Origin: JBEVJK01 sp963791325
GTDB lineage: Bacteria > Pseudomonadota > Alphaproteobacteria > Rhizobiales > Rhizobiaceae
Direction: 5' to 3'
Assembly: GCA_963791325.1 (NCBI GenBank)
Contig: CAWBRU010000023.1
Coordinates: 1 to 64,000 of the forward strand
DNA length: 64,000 nucleotides
The notes below the pieces were generated by a model. It had not been told where the DNA came from. It did no database searches and saw only the letters and a list, made by a program, of their open reading frames with translations. Below, piece after piece: positions 50,653 to 60,246 of the stretch; position 1 is the first letter of the stretch, and the number at the start of each line of letters is the position of its first letter. Both the position numbers and the translations under genes were made by a program.

Positions 50653-50728
50653 GAGCGCGTAGCTCAGCCGGTAGAGCAACTGACTTTTAATCAGTAGGTC
50701 ATGGGTTCGAGCCCCATCGCGCTCACCA
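50653..50728 (+). tRNA. tRNA-Lys (anticodon UUU)
   Basis: The 76-nt cloverleaf has a perfect acceptor stem GAGCGCG/CGCGCTC, D-arm GCTC...GAGC, anticodon stem ACTGA/TCAGT with loop CTTTTAA (anticodon TTT), T-arm ATGGG-TTCGAGC-CCCAT, discriminator A and an encoded CCA. The DNA that follows is less GC-rich and accessory in content, so the tRNA may mark an integration point, although no second copy of its 3' end was found in the window. Confidence 0.97.
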
Positions 50729-50944
50729 AATAAACCAGACAAAATAACTAGATAGGTGAGTATGGGGCTGGTCCTATCTCGATACTTTCTTAGGTCGACA
50801 TACCCGAGATCCGCAGCCGGAAGCCGGAGTTCTTGGCAGATCTGAGTGCCGCCCTTGCCATGCTCTTCGAGCACAAGCCCACTCATGAACCGCTGAGCCA
50901 AGGGCGGAGCCCTTAAAAAAGTCGTCGTCTGGGCGGGCCGCAAT

Positions 50945-51112
50945 CTACTTTGGCGGATGGCAACTATAGCCGTTCGCCCGCGCACGTGTCGACATACAGG
51001 TCGGCAGCTGCGCCAGGCTCGGCTTTACAACGACCGTTTCACCGCCGGTCTGGCATCCGGCGCTGCCGGCCATAGCTAAGACTAACATCGAGAGTGCAAG
51101 AAATTGTCGCAC
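50945..51112 (-). CDS. Very small lipoprotein, hypothetical
   Basis: This 55-residue product starts at GTG with AGGAGG 5 bases upstream. VRQFLALSMLVLAMAGSAGC is a lipoprotein signal peptide with lipobox AGSAGC (lipidated cysteine at residue 20). The mature part is about 35 residues (QTGGETVVVKPSLAQLPTC and onward) with two further cysteines, which could form a disulfide. No family is recognised. It lies 217 bp after tRNA-Lys on the opposite strand. Confidence 0.65.
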   Translation of the reverse strand: MRQFLALSMLVLAMAGSAGCQTGGETVVVKPSLAQLPTCMSTRARANGYSCHPPK

Positions 51113-51869
51113 TGTTTCCTCCTATTAATCATTCTTAACTAAAACATGTTCCGGACGATGACTTGCTCCTTAAAGGTAGAGAAATTCTTTTGAGCCTTGC
51201 TCGCTTTCTTTTACTAAGATTTCTGATTGAAGTCGAGATTTTGGTGCGGCGGAAACCAGAAAAGCAACCGGCAGATTGACTAACGGCGATTAACAAGCCT
51301 CTTGCGTTTGCTTTTACTTTCTCACTCCCGTTCTTTTCATTTTTCGCCGTTTTGATCGTTTGACAGTCACTTAAGCCTCCAGGAGAGAGATGCTCCTGCT
51401 GAGACGGCCTCGCCACGGCAGAACGGCCGTCAAAGGCCGGCACGAAGGCTCCCTGCGGTCCTTGGCCGCCCTTTTTGACCTGCCTCCACCTTCAGCCCTA
51501 GATCCTTCTCCCTTTGCGCAGGGCCGGCCGCGTCCCTCTTGGCTGTCTGCAAGATCTGGTTGAGGGCATCTCCAAAAATGGGCCGGGAAAGACGACATTC
51601 ATGGGAAAATCGACGACGGGGACGACGGTGGTAAGCAGAAGGGGCAGGACGTCCGCAAGAAGGGGAACGTCGTGGCGACCGCAGGCGAGGAGGCAAAGCC
51701 GTTTAGCTCCGACCTCTGAGGTCGACCGACAGGCAGGGGTGACAGCCTCGGGATAGCCCGGCGTCGATGATCTTGCGCAGGGGGCTTTGCCGTCTGCTAG
51801 GGGCTACTCGGATTTCTGCGTGAGCCCACTCAGACCAGCAGCGGTGCCTTTTCCTGCGAAGGCGACCCA
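51113..51869. other. AT-richer intergenic region without a convincing gene
   Basis: Bases 51120-51370 are clearly AT-richer than the rest of the window. Open frames in 51370-51700 have poor codon structure. A minus-strand stretch around 51440-51590 (ALNQILQTAKRDAAGPAQRE) looks like a degraded accessory gene but I cannot name it. Confidence 0.35.
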
Positions 51870-54314
51870 TCACCGGGTCGAATTCAGCGCAGCTTCGATC
51901 CTCGAGAGGGTGTCGACCGTGCCTCTCGGGTCGGCTCCGGCTGTCTTCATGCGTTCGATCGCGGTGTTGCAAAGCTGTTTTGCCTCAAGCAGGGCGGTGC
52001 GATCCTTTCTCGCCGTGCCGTCGTCGAGAAGCGCGCGGCATAAACTGTCTGCGGTATTGAAAGCCGAGTTACTCTTTAGTTCTGTCTGCAGCCGCAGCGC
52101 CTCCCGAAGCAAGGGAACAGCCTCCCGAAACCGTCCAGGGTTGCTCTCCCGCTCGCCAATCAGGACCAGATAATAGCCGATGTTGTTTTGCAGATTCGCC
52201 CATTGCTCGGGTTGCTGATCACGTGTGTGCACCAACTGCGCATTTTGCCAGGACATGATGGCCGCCTCCCAGCAAGCAAGTCCTGTCTGCCCTTCCTGCC
52301 GCGCGCCAAGCGCAGCAAAGACAATGGCGAGACTGCCCTGGGTTGCAGCCCAGTCGAGCGGCACCCGTTGCCGGGTCCTTTCCTCAAGGGCGGCATGGAA
52401 AGCGCCGACCGCCTCGTCCAGCCGCGCGGTGCCGTTCTCACGCTCACCGAGCGCCCGAAGAGCATTGCCGAGATTGTTCTGCGTTCCTGACCAGCTGAAC
52501 GGCATGCGCGCGCGGGTGAACTCCTGTAGCGCAGCGCGGAAGGCTCCCACGGCCTCCTCCAGCCGCGCGGTGCCACTCTCGCGCTCGCCAAGCGTCACAA
52601 GCGCAATGCCGAGATTGTTCTGCGTCCCCGCCCAGTCGAGCGGCACCCGTTGCCGGGTCCTTTCCTCAAGAGCGGCGCGGAAAGCGCCGACCGCCTCGTC
52701 CAGCCGCGCGGTGCCGTTCTCCCGCTCGCCGAGCGCCCGAAGAGCATTGCCGAGATTGTTCTGCGCCGTGGCCCAGTCGAGCGGCACCCGATCCCGGGTC
52801 TGTTCTTCGAGGGCAGCGCGGAAGGCGCCGAGGGCCTCCTCCAGTCGCGCCGTGCCGCTCTCTCGCCTGCCGAGCGTCTGAAGCGCAATGCCGAGATTGT
52901 TCTGTGTCCTCGCCCAACGGAGCGGCATGCGCTCACGAGTCAATTCCTGCAGCGCGGCGCGGTACGCGTCAACGGCCTCCTCCAGCCGCGCCGTGCCGCT
53001 CTCGCGTTCACCGAGCATCCCAAGCGCAATGCCGAGATTGTTCTGTACCGTCGCCCAGTCGAGCGGCACGCGCTCGCGGGTCCGTTCCTGCAGCGCGGCG
53101 CGGTAGGCGGACACGGCCTCCTTCAGCCGTGCAGTGCCGGTTTCTCTCGGGCTGAGCGTCTCAAGCGCATTGCCAAGGTCATTCTGTGTCGCCGCCCAGA
53201 GGAGCGGGATGCGCTCGCGGGTTCGTACCTCGAGCGCGGCATGGAAGGCGCCGACGGCCTCCTCCAGCCGCGCCGTGCCGCTCTCGCGCTCGCCGAGCTT
53301 CCAGAGCGCAATACCGAGATTGTTTTGCGTCATCGCCCAGTCGAGCGGCACGCGCTCGCGCGTCCGTTCCTCAAGCGCAGCGCTGTAGGCAACAACGGCC
53401 TCCTCGAGCCGCGCTGTACCACTCTCGCGCTCGCCAAGCACTGCAAGGGCATTGCCGAGATGGTTTTGCGTCTTGGCCCAGTCAAGTGGCAGTGATGCCC
53501 GAGGGACCATCTTGAGAAGCAGCTGCCTTCGTTCAATGGCCGCGAGCAGCGCCGCATTGTCTCCGAATTCGTCACCCTGACGATAGAGGGCGGAGGCTTC
53601 CCTTGTGAGGTAGTCACGCTGCTTGGCGGAATACTCCACGCCTGGAGGAAGCGTTCGTGCTGCTTCGGCGAAGTGTTTCGCCGCTTCGGCGTAGCGCAAC
53701 CGCGTAAGTGCGACGTCGCCGCGCCTGGCGAGCGTGGTCGCACGGTTTGCCGCAAGATCCGACTGAAACTGTGCCTGCTTGTCATCAATCTCGGCAAGCA
53801 AGGCATCGGCTATATCGAGATTGCCCGCCTTCACCGCAGCCTCGGCCTGGCTCCGCAGCGCGATGATCTCTGCGGTATCGCCTGGCTGCCCTTGAGCGCC
53901 CGTTTGCAGATCTTTGAATTTTGTCGCGATCTCGACCAGCTTGCTCGCCAGCTGCTCGGTCGGGATATTTCTCTCGCCCAGGATTTCGAAGGCGGCGCGG
54001 ATCTGGCCGTTGGTTAGATCGAATGCTTGCCTGACGCCTTCTACGGTTCTCTTGCGCTCGTCTGCCAGTTCCTGAAGGGTCTGGTTGGTGTCCTGATATG
54101 CCTTCCTTGCCTGGGTGAACTCCTCGACGATCGCCGCCAGGAGTTCCGGCGGAACCCCGCACACGTTGGAGATGCTGCTGGCCTCCACGGAAGAGCCGGC
54201 AATCGCGACCGCGCAATCTTTTGCCTCGGTCTCGCCAAGGGCATTTGCGAGGCCAACGAACCAGCCCCCCAAGCAGAAGGTCAGTGCAGCTGTGAATGCG
54301 GCCCCGGTTCGCAT
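51870..54314 (-). CDS. Large exported tetratricopeptide-repeat protein
   Basis: This 814-residue protein has a signal peptide (TGAAFTAALTFCLGGWFVGL, ending near LANALG) and then a coiled helical region (residues about 60-200, LQELADERKRTVEGVRQAF). From about residue 272 come eight nearly identical 47-residue repeats of the type PLDWAxTQNNLGxALxxLGE...GTARLEEAVxAxxAALEERTR, then two degenerate ones. The repeat is TPR-like with helix A at the NNLG part and helix B at LEEAV. The DNA unit is 141 bp. It lies 7 bp behind a two-TM gene and is probably co-transcribed with it. No catalytic domain is visible, so a scaffold or binding role is likely. Confidence 0.85.
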   Translation of the reverse strand: MRTGAAFTAALTFCLGGWFVGLANALGETEAKDCAVAIAGSSVEASSISNVCGVPPELLAAIVEEFTQARKAYQDTNQTLQELADERKRTVEGVRQAFDLTNGQIRAAFEILGERNIPTEQLASKLVEIATKFKDLQTGAQGQPGDTAEIIALRSQAEAAVKAGNLDIADALLAEIDDKQAQFQSDLAANRATTLARRGDVALTRLRYAEAAKHFAEAARTLPPGVEYSAKQRDYLTREASALYRQGDEFGDNAALLAAIERRQLLLKMVPRASLPLDWAKTQNHLGNALAVLGERESGTARLEEAVVAYSAALEERTRERVPLDWAMTQNNLGIALWKLGERESGTARLEEAVGAFHAALEVRTRERIPLLWAATQNDLGNALETLSPRETGTARLKEAVSAYRAALQERTRERVPLDWATVQNNLGIALGMLGERESGTARLEEAVDAYRAALQELTRERMPLRWARTQNNLGIALQTLGRRESGTARLEEALGAFRAALEEQTRDRVPLDWATAQNNLGNALRALGERENGTARLDEAVGAFRAALEERTRQRVPLDWAGTQNNLGIALVTLGERESGTARLEEAVGAFRAALQEFTRARMPFSWSGTQNNLGNALRALGERENGTARLDEAVGAFHAALEERTRQRVPLDWAATQGSLAIVFAALGARQEGQTGLACWEAAIMSWQNAQLVHTRDQQPEQWANLQNNIGYYLVLIGERESNPGRFREAVPLLREALRLQTELKSNSAFNTADSLCRALLDDGTARKDRTALLEAKQLCNTAIERMKTAGADPRGTVDTLSRIEAALNSTR

Positions 54315-54321
54315 GGGCAGC

Positions 54322-54639
54322 CTATTTTTTGGTGTCGCTACCAGCTAAATTGTTGATCGTTGAATTGGATACACTGCTGCTGTCGATAACGACGCCATGG
54401 TCCGCCGATACCGTCTTTGCCGAATTTTGACCGGCATAGACCCAGGCGGCGATTCCGATGATGGCTACCGACCACACTGCGATGATCACGAGTCGCAAAA
54501 GCCGATAGGCTTCGGCCGGCGGCAGCATTGGGAAGATCTTCTTACGAATGATCTCACGAAAAAGCAGGAGGAACACTCCGAGGGCAAGACCGCCGATGCC
54601 GGCTACTTGTCCGACTACTTTGAGCAGTTCGGTATCCAC
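54322..54639 (-). CDS. Two-TM membrane protein with a serine/asparagine-rich tail
   Basis: This 105-residue protein has two membrane helices (VGQVAGIGGLALGVFLLLF and LLRLVIIAVWSVAIIGIAAW) joined by a short basic loop (REIIRKKIFPMLPPAEAYR). A tail of about 35 residues contains VVIDSSSVSNSTINNLAGSD. Similar NST-type tails occur on proteins encoded beside repeat-rich or signalling partners, but I cannot name a characterised family. GTG 54639 is the start. It is followed at once by the TPR gene, so the two probably act together at the inner membrane. Confidence 0.7.
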   Translation of the reverse strand: MDTELLKVVGQVAGIGGLALGVFLLLFREIIRKKIFPMLPPAEAYRLLRLVIIAVWSVAIIGIAAWVYAGQNSAKTVSADHGVVIDSSSVSNSTINNLAGSDTKK

Positions 54640-55476
54640 GGGAGATAGCTACCCTCCTTGGCGTTGATACTGTATCTCAATTCAAGGCCGGAGGCACCCT
54701 CTTGTTCTCATGCCACCTCGACATTGGCCGAGTGCCGACGATACTCTGCCACCAGCTTCATCCCACTTCAGCGGCCGCTGCAGGCCGCTGAGAGAGGTTT
54801 TCCCACATGGTTTGGAAAACGCCGCCGGAGCGGTCCCTCGAATACGCGTGCTGTCCGGTCGCATTTCAGGCGCCTAAGATGCAGACCTGGAGTCGGTGTC
54901 ACCACCGGCGACATCGGTGCGAAAATCCAGGAGGACGAATACGCTTGGCGGATGGACCGTCATCTTGAAAATCACTCGCAGCAATATGCTGGTGAATGGG
55001 ATGCGAGTATTTGGCTTTGAAGGCAAGAGGCGGCACCTTCACATGTGGTGCGAAAGATCAAATTCAAGATGGAGGGCTTCCAAGAGAAGTGAGTTCCAAA
55101 TCCGGCCTGAAGCATGGCCGCGAGGTCTGCTAGGCTGTGCGTGAGTTTGTTGATGAGTAGGACCTCTGGTTGAACGACAATGATTGGCTCGGCATGACAA
55201 AAGCGATTTCGCATCGCTATCCTGACCTAGATTTGTTTCAGCGTATCGAAGGACAGGGCCTGCCAAGAGCCGTCACTAGATGGTAGTAAGATGTCTGAGG
55301 CGTTCAACCAAGCCAGCCGCCCCATTGCGGTGCGCAACTCTCGACGGCCTGTCGGTCCGCTCGCACCGCGAGCGCAAGGGAAGCGTGGGTCTTGGCCAAC
55401 GAATACTGGCAGGCTCGTGACGAGCAAGGACTTAATCCGAAGCGCGCGCCGTGCTTTTGACAAGGAGGGGATCATC
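54640..55476. other. Intergenic region without a convincing gene
   Basis: Several open frames exist but none shows a ribosome-binding site with a plausible protein; compositions look random. No tRNA, repeat array or IS end was recognised. Confidence 0.35.
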
Positions 55477-56151
55477 ATGCCTGACCATGCCCATGGCCCT
55501 CTGCAGCTGGGAGAGAGAGCGCCGAATGTTGTGCTCGACGCGATTACCCGCACGGGCAAGATAGCTATCGACGATTTTCGCGGCGAGAAGCCGGTGTTGG
55601 TTGGACTTTATCGAGGCCTGCATTGCCCCTTTTGCAGGCGTCATATCGCGGCTGTTTCGCAGCTCACGCCAGCCCTCAATGCGAGGGGCATTGAAAGCCT
55701 GACGGTCGTGACCACGCCCGTCGAACGGGCACGCCTCTACCTCCGGTATCATCCGGTCCCGGCGCTGCTCGCGGCATCCGATCCTGAGCGAGTGTCACAA
55801 CGCGCCTTTGGACTACCCAATCTGCAGATCAGCGAGGACGAGACCGCGTGGCCACACAAGGCTAAAATGAGCGATGTGAAGGCGATGCGGCTCAACTTGC
55901 CGGACGAAATGCCGGAGCCGATGGATCCGTTTGCCGCGCTCGAATATCTGAACAAGAAAGACGGCTACGAAATCACTGAAGCGGACCAGCAAGTCATTGC
56001 GACCGGCGTGGGCCAGCTTGTCGGCCAGTTCCTGCTCGACCGCAACGGCGTCGTTCGCTGGACATTTTCCGAGGTTTTCGATGGCGGCTTGGGCGCTATC
56101 CCGAACGCTAACGCGATGATGTCGGCAGCGTCGGCGATCGGATCGGTTTGA
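55477..56151 (+). CDS. Peroxiredoxin-like (AhpC/TSA superfamily) protein
   Basis: The 224-residue thioredoxin-fold protein begins LQLGERAPNVVLDAITRTG. It has the active-site loop LYRGLHCPFCRRHIAAVSQL with a CPFC redox pair, in the position of the peroxidatic cysteine of AhpC/TSA proteins. The C-terminal part has GQFLLDRNGVVRWTFSE. It probably reduces peroxides or disulfides in the cytosol. ATG 55477 was chosen over a longer in-frame extension because AAGGAGGGG lies just upstream. Confidence 0.82.
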   Translation: MPDHAHGPLQLGERAPNVVLDAITRTGKIAIDDFRGEKPVLVGLYRGLHCPFCRRHIAAVSQLTPALNARGIESLTVVTTPVERARLYLRYHPVPALLAASDPERVSQRAFGLPNLQISEDETAWPHKAKMSDVKAMRLNLPDEMPEPMDPFAALEYLNKKDGYEITEADQQVIATGVGQLVGQFLLDRNGVVRWTFSEVFDGGLGAIPNANAMMSAASAIGSV

Positions 56152-56498
56152 GACCTGCGGTAGGGATCCGATCAACTGCCCAAGCCATACGAGGCCTTGA
56201 GGCCACAGACCGAGTTCCGTGTCCATGTGTCCCAAATCGCCCGTGTCTACCAACGTAGACCACCGGCGGCGGCGAAGAAGCTCGCATGCTCAAACGTGAC
56301 CTTGTGATCGTTCCGGCTGACGAGGAACCGGCGCTCAGCCATTACCGCGCGCGCCTGGTGCCTTCGACTGGCAATACGGCACCCACGACTTGATTGGCGG
56401 ATATTCACAACACATAGGCAGTTAGGCACAAGTCGGTCTCACCCCGTCTCACCACCTCTTACACGTGAGAATGACTCGTGTGAGGAAAGGAAGATTGA
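56152..56498. other. Intergenic region, nothing recognised
   Basis: No gene, RNA or repeat could be supported between the peroxiredoxin-like gene and the Excalibur protein gene. Confidence 0.35.
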
Positions 56499-56696
56499 AT
56501 GAAGACGATCTTGATTGCCGCCATGCTCGCTGCCTTGTCCATGCCGGCTTTGGCATACACTTGTACGCATGATGTCGGCCCGGACAACGGCAACAAAGTC
56601 ACTTGCGAGCAGGCGCAGGCCGATTTGCGGAACGGTATGACCAAGCTCGACCGCGACCACGATGGTTACGCTTGTGATAGGCAGTGCGGCGATTGA
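56499..56696 (+). CDS. Small secreted Excalibur-domain protein
   Basis: This 65-residue protein has a signal peptide (MKTILIAAMLAALSMPALA, cleavage before YTC). The mature domain is short and ends LDRDHDGYACDRQCGD. DxDxDGxxC is the calcium-binding Excalibur motif and the cysteines probably pair. Function is unknown. AAAGGAAG lies upstream of the ATG. Confidence 0.8.
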   Translation: MKTILIAAMLAALSMPALAYTCTHDVGPDNGNKVTCEQAQADLRNGMTKLDRDHDGYACDRQCGD

Positions 56697-56829
56697 CGCG
56701 TAACTCGATGAAATTCGAGACTCAGATGGCGGCGATGACCATCATGCGAAAGCTCGTCGTCCGCGCCAATGCCCTGCTCAGCAAGGGCCGGAAAGGGCAA
56801 CCTCTCCTGCCCTGACCAATACGGATACT

Positions 56830-58107
56830 CTAAGTCTCGCGGCGCCGGCAGCGCCAGTTCCAGTCGCGTTCGGGGCCGACGTCGACATGCACCGAATTGG
56901 TGTGGCAATAGGTGCCGACGCCGCCGCGGCCCGGCATGGTGCGGACGTAGTTGGCGAGTTCCCACTTGCTCACATTGGCGAGCTGAATGTCGGCGGCCGC
57001 GCAGTACATGTGCAGCGAGTTCTTGGCGCCGCGTGCCTGGCGGTTGTGCTCGGGGCTGCGATAGCCGGACGTCACCATGATCTTGGTGCCGAAATGCTGC
57101 TCGATGGTGCGCAGAACCCTGACGAGCGACGGCTTCAGACAGGCAACGTCGACGCTGCTGGTCTGGGTGAGCAGGCCGTTGGGGGCCAAGCGGGCCATGC
57201 CGGCGGCCGAGGCGAGCTGCACCGGACCACCGAACTCGTCCTCGTGCAGGTCGACATCGCTGTCGTCGTCGATGCCCGATTTGCGCTTGATCTCGAACAG
57301 CGCGGTTTGGCGCACGCCCGGCAAATCGTCGAGCCCGCCGCCCGACAGCGAGGCGCGGACCGGCTTGGCCGCGGCGTCGTCGGCCGAAGCCAGCTGCACC
57401 ACCGGCTTTTGCGGGGCAGGGAGGTTCTCGATCACCTGCGGCGCCTTGACGGACGGCGGCGGCCCGGCCGGGTCGGCGCTCGCCACCACCGGCTTGGCCT
57501 GTGCGGCAACACGGCCGCTGGAGCCGCCGCGCTGCGAGCCCATCGCGGCAGTTGCCGCCGAGGCGGGTGCCGCGGCGAAGAAGGCCGAGAGGAAGCCGCG
57601 CTTCTTGGGTTCGCTCGGCGCGGCCGCAGGGCTGCCGGCGGCTTCGGCAAGTGCGGCGGCGGCATCGTCGGCAAGCTTGGCGGGACCGTCGGGGGCCGCA
57701 GCCTCGCCGGCCGCGGCCGGCTGAGCTTTGCCGGCGCCTGCCTTGGCGTTGAGCGCCGGAGCCGCTGCCGGAATGGCCGCGGTCTCGATGTCCTGCGGCG
57801 AATCGCTGGCCTTGGCCTCGGCGGCGGCCTTGGGCGCAGCCGGGTTTTTCGCCGGGACCACGGCGACCTTCTGCGGCAGGGTCGCATCGGAACTGCTGCC
57901 GAAATCCGGGCCTGCCGTGGTGTCGCTCGCGTCCTTGGCTGTCTGAAGGTCGGGCCCGCTCATGTTGAAGCCCGGCGATGTCATCTGCAAAGATGGGTCG
58001 GACGTGCATGAGGCGAGCAGCAAGGCAAACAGCGCAGCCGACACGGCACGGCCTTGCCCGCTCGCTTTGCGCGGTCGCTCAATTGGCAAAAACAGTCCCC
58101 CTTCCAA
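56830..58107 (-). CDS. YcbK-like DUF882 (M15-type) peptidase with a long linker
   Basis: The 425-residue protein has a lipoprotein-type signal (SAALFALLLASC, lipidated Cys at about 34) and then an Ala/Pro/Lys-rich low-complexity linker to about residue 300. The C-terminal peptidase domain has MVTSGYRSPEHNRQARGAKN, SLHMYCAAADIQL and GTYCHTNSVHVDVGPERDW. The His/Asp positions match zinc-dependent M15 D,D-carboxypeptidase-like enzymes. It likely acts on peptidoglycan in the periplasm. The linker could span part of the periplasm. Confidence 0.87.
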   Translation of the reverse strand: MEGGLFLPIERPRKASGQGRAVSAALFALLLASCTSDPSLQMTSPGFNMSGPDLQTAKDASDTTAGPDFGSSSDATLPQKVAVVPAKNPAAPKAAAEAKASDSPQDIETAAIPAAAPALNAKAGAGKAQPAAAGEAAAPDGPAKLADDAAAALAEAAGSPAAAPSEPKKRGFLSAFFAAAPASAATAAMGSQRGGSSGRVAAQAKPVVASADPAGPPPSVKAPQVIENLPAPQKPVVQLASADDAAAKPVRASLSGGGLDDLPGVRQTALFEIKRKSGIDDDSDVDLHEDEFGGPVQLASAAGMARLAPNGLLTQTSSVDVACLKPSLVRVLRTIEQHFGTKIMVTSGYRSPEHNRQARGAKNSLHMYCAAADIQLANVSKWELANYVRTMPGRGGVGTYCHTNSVHVDVGPERDWNWRCRRRET

Positions 58108-58138
58108 ATATCAGCCCGGTCTCGCTGGCAGCTCGCCA

Positions 58139-58167
58139 GATCAGTCAAGGTCCCTCAAGGACTGATC
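58139..58167. repeat. Inverted repeat GATCAGTC...GACTGATC
   Basis: Perfect 8-base arms with a 13-base spacer, itself flanked by a CAAGG direct repeat, lie between phaC and the YcbK-like gene, both on the minus strand. It could be the phaC terminator or a regulator site upstream of the next gene. Confidence 0.4.
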
Positions 58168-58312
58168 CGGTTCACCGCCGAGAATTCGGCCTGACGAACG
58201 CGCCTCTCCGCTGCCGATCCCGACAGGGAGAGAATGAGGCGACATGGTGGTCACCGCCCACGATTTGGCCTGGATTGCGCGGTCCCGTCAATTCACCGCA
58301 AATTACAGACTG

Positions 58313-60169
58313 TTACACGCGGACTTTCACATAGCTGCCGGGCGCATCTTCGAGGACCGGCGTTTGCGCGCCCGGCTGCCGCGCCGCTACCTTGGCCGCG
58401 GCGCGGCGCTCGATCCAGCGTTGCCAATACGGCCACCAGGATCCCGGCTGTTCCTGCGCCTTGGCAAGCCAGTCGGAAAATTCCCCGACCGGCGGCCCAT
58501 CGGTCCAATGCTGGTACTTGCCGGAGGCCGGCGGGTTGACCACCCCGGCGATGTGGCCGGAGCCCGCCATCACGAACTCGACGTCGCCGCCGAAGAACTG
58601 CGATCCGCGGAACACCGATTGCGCCGGCGCGATATGGTCTTCGCGCGCGGCGAGGTTGAACACCGGAATGGTGACGTCCGAGAGCGTCACGGTTCGCCCG
58701 GCCAGCGCCATTCTGCCCAGCGACAGATTGTTCTCGAGGTAGCAATTGCGCAGATAGAACGAATGGTTGGCGGCCGCCATGCGGGTCGAATCGGCGTTCC
58801 AGTAAAGCAGGTCGAACGGCGTCGGTTCGCGGCCGCGCATGTAGTTGTTGACGACATAGGGCCAGATCAGGTCGCCCGAGCGCAGCATGTTGAAGGCGGT
58901 CGCCATCTTGGTGCCGTCCAGATAGCCGCGCTCGCCCATCGCCTTCTCCAGCGCCGCGATCTGGTTCTCGTCGACGAACACCTTGAGGTCGCCGGCATGG
59001 GTGAAATCCACCTGCGTGGCGAAGAATGTCGCCGAGCGGATGCGGCTTTCTCCCTCCTGGGCGAACAGCGCCAGCGCGGCGGCGAGCAGGGTGCCGCCGA
59101 CGCAATAGCCGATGGCGTTGACCTCGCGCTCGCCGGTCGCCTGTTCGACCGTGTCGAGCGCGAACTGCAGTCCCTCGCGGATGTAGGCCTCCCAGCCCTT
59201 GGTGCCGTGCCGCTCGTCGGGATTGATCCAGGAGATGACAAAGACGCTGTGGCCCTGGCCGACCGCCCAGCGGATGAACGACTTCTCCGGATTGAGGTCG
59301 AGGATGTAGAACTTGTTGATCCATGGCGGGCAGATGAGCAGCGGCCGCTTCAGCACCTTCTCGGTGGACGGCTGGTACTGAAGGATCTCCGCCACGTCGC
59401 TGCGGGCGATCACCTTGCCCGGCGTCACGGCGATGTTCTTGCCGATCTCGAAGCGCGAATAGTCGGCCTGCCTGAGCTTCAAGTCGCCTTTGCCGGCGGC
59501 GATGTCTTCGGCCAGCATGCGCATCCCGCGCACCAGGTTCTCGCCGCTCGAGGCGACGGTCTCGCGAAACAGCTCGGGGTTGGTGAGAATGAAGTTGGAC
59601 GGCGAGATGGCGTTGGTGATCTGCTTGACATAGAAGCCGGCCTTGTGCCGGGTGTGTTCGTCGAGCCCTTCGGCCTCGGTGGCGAGGTCGCCCGCCCACC
59701 GCGAGGTCACCAGATAGACCTGTTTCAAGAAGTCGAAGAACGCGTTGCGGCCCCATTCGGGATCCTGGAAGCGCTTGTCGCCGCGCTCGGGCTCGACCGG
59801 CCGGGCCGGCTGTTCGCCGCCCGCGCGCCGGATGCTGTTGGTCCAGACGTCGAGATAGCCGGAGAACAGGCGCGTCTGCGCCTCCAGCGCGCGCTGCGGA
59901 TCCGACAGCCAATATTCGGTCAGCTTGGAGAAGGTCTTGACCATGTCGGCCACCGGCTCGGCGACGGTGTCGCGGACCTCGCCGCGCTCGCGCGGCTCGA
60001 CCCAGGCGGAGGCCGCCTTGCCGGCCTGTTCGATCATCCGGGCCAGGTTGAGGGCGAAGCGTTCCGGGTCCTTGATCAGAAACTGTTCGGCCGGGGAGGT
60101 TTGCGGCTGATCGCCGGCAGCGCTGTTCACCTTCTCGTCGCCGCGCTCTTGTTTGTCGGCCTTTGCCAT
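58313..60169 (-). CDS. phaC: Class I polyhydroxyalkanoate synthase
   Basis: This 618-residue enzyme polymerises 3-hydroxyacyl-CoA into storage polyester granules. The N-terminal domain has DPEWGRNAFFDFLKQVYLV, and the alpha/beta-hydrolase core has LLICPPWINKFYILDL and the lipase-like box GYCVGGT with catalytic cysteine. The catalytic aspartate is in REDHIAP and the histidine in SGHIAGVVNPP. Length and single-subunit features place it in class I. GGGAGG lies 7 bases before the ATG at 60169, which is preferred over an upstream ATG. phaA, phaB and a phasin are not in the window. Confidence 0.95.
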   Translation of the reverse strand: MAKADKQERGDEKVNSAAGDQPQTSPAEQFLIKDPERFALNLARMIEQAGKAASAWVEPRERGEVRDTVAEPVADMVKTFSKLTEYWLSDPQRALEAQTRLFSGYLDVWTNSIRRAGGEQPARPVEPERGDKRFQDPEWGRNAFFDFLKQVYLVTSRWAGDLATEAEGLDEHTRHKAGFYVKQITNAISPSNFILTNPELFRETVASSGENLVRGMRMLAEDIAAGKGDLKLRQADYSRFEIGKNIAVTPGKVIARSDVAEILQYQPSTEKVLKRPLLICPPWINKFYILDLNPEKSFIRWAVGQGHSVFVISWINPDERHGTKGWEAYIREGLQFALDTVEQATGEREVNAIGYCVGGTLLAAALALFAQEGESRIRSATFFATQVDFTHAGDLKVFVDENQIAALEKAMGERGYLDGTKMATAFNMLRSGDLIWPYVVNNYMRGREPTPFDLLYWNADSTRMAAANHSFYLRNCYLENNLSLGRMALAGRTVTLSDVTIPVFNLAAREDHIAPAQSVFRGSQFFGGDVEFVMAGSGHIAGVVNPPASGKYQHWTDGPPVGEFSDWLAKAQEQPGSWWPYWQRWIERRAAAKVAARQPGAQTPVLEDAPGSYVKVRV

Positions 60170-60246
60170 TCGGTCGCCTCCCAATGGCCTTTTATTGACA
60201 TATTATCACGGGACGTCCATGGGGGTCCAACCGAGGAGGGGATCAG

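Noticed and set aside
50608..50985. Minus-strand ORF of 125 codons containing GARTHDLLIKSQLLYRLSYA
   Set aside because: It is read antisense through tRNA-Lys. This peptide string is a well-known artefact of translating tRNA genes and does not represent a protein.
51430..51696. Minus-strand ORF with ALNQILQTAKRDAAGPAQRE
   Set aside because: It shows some codon structure but has no ribosome-binding site or recognisable family. It is kept only as a possible gene remnant.
51900..53500. Regular DNA repeats resembling a CRISPR or satellite array
   Set aside because: The 141-bp unit is in frame and translates into 47-residue TPR-like repeats of one protein. There are no short palindromic repeats with unique spacers and no cas genes.
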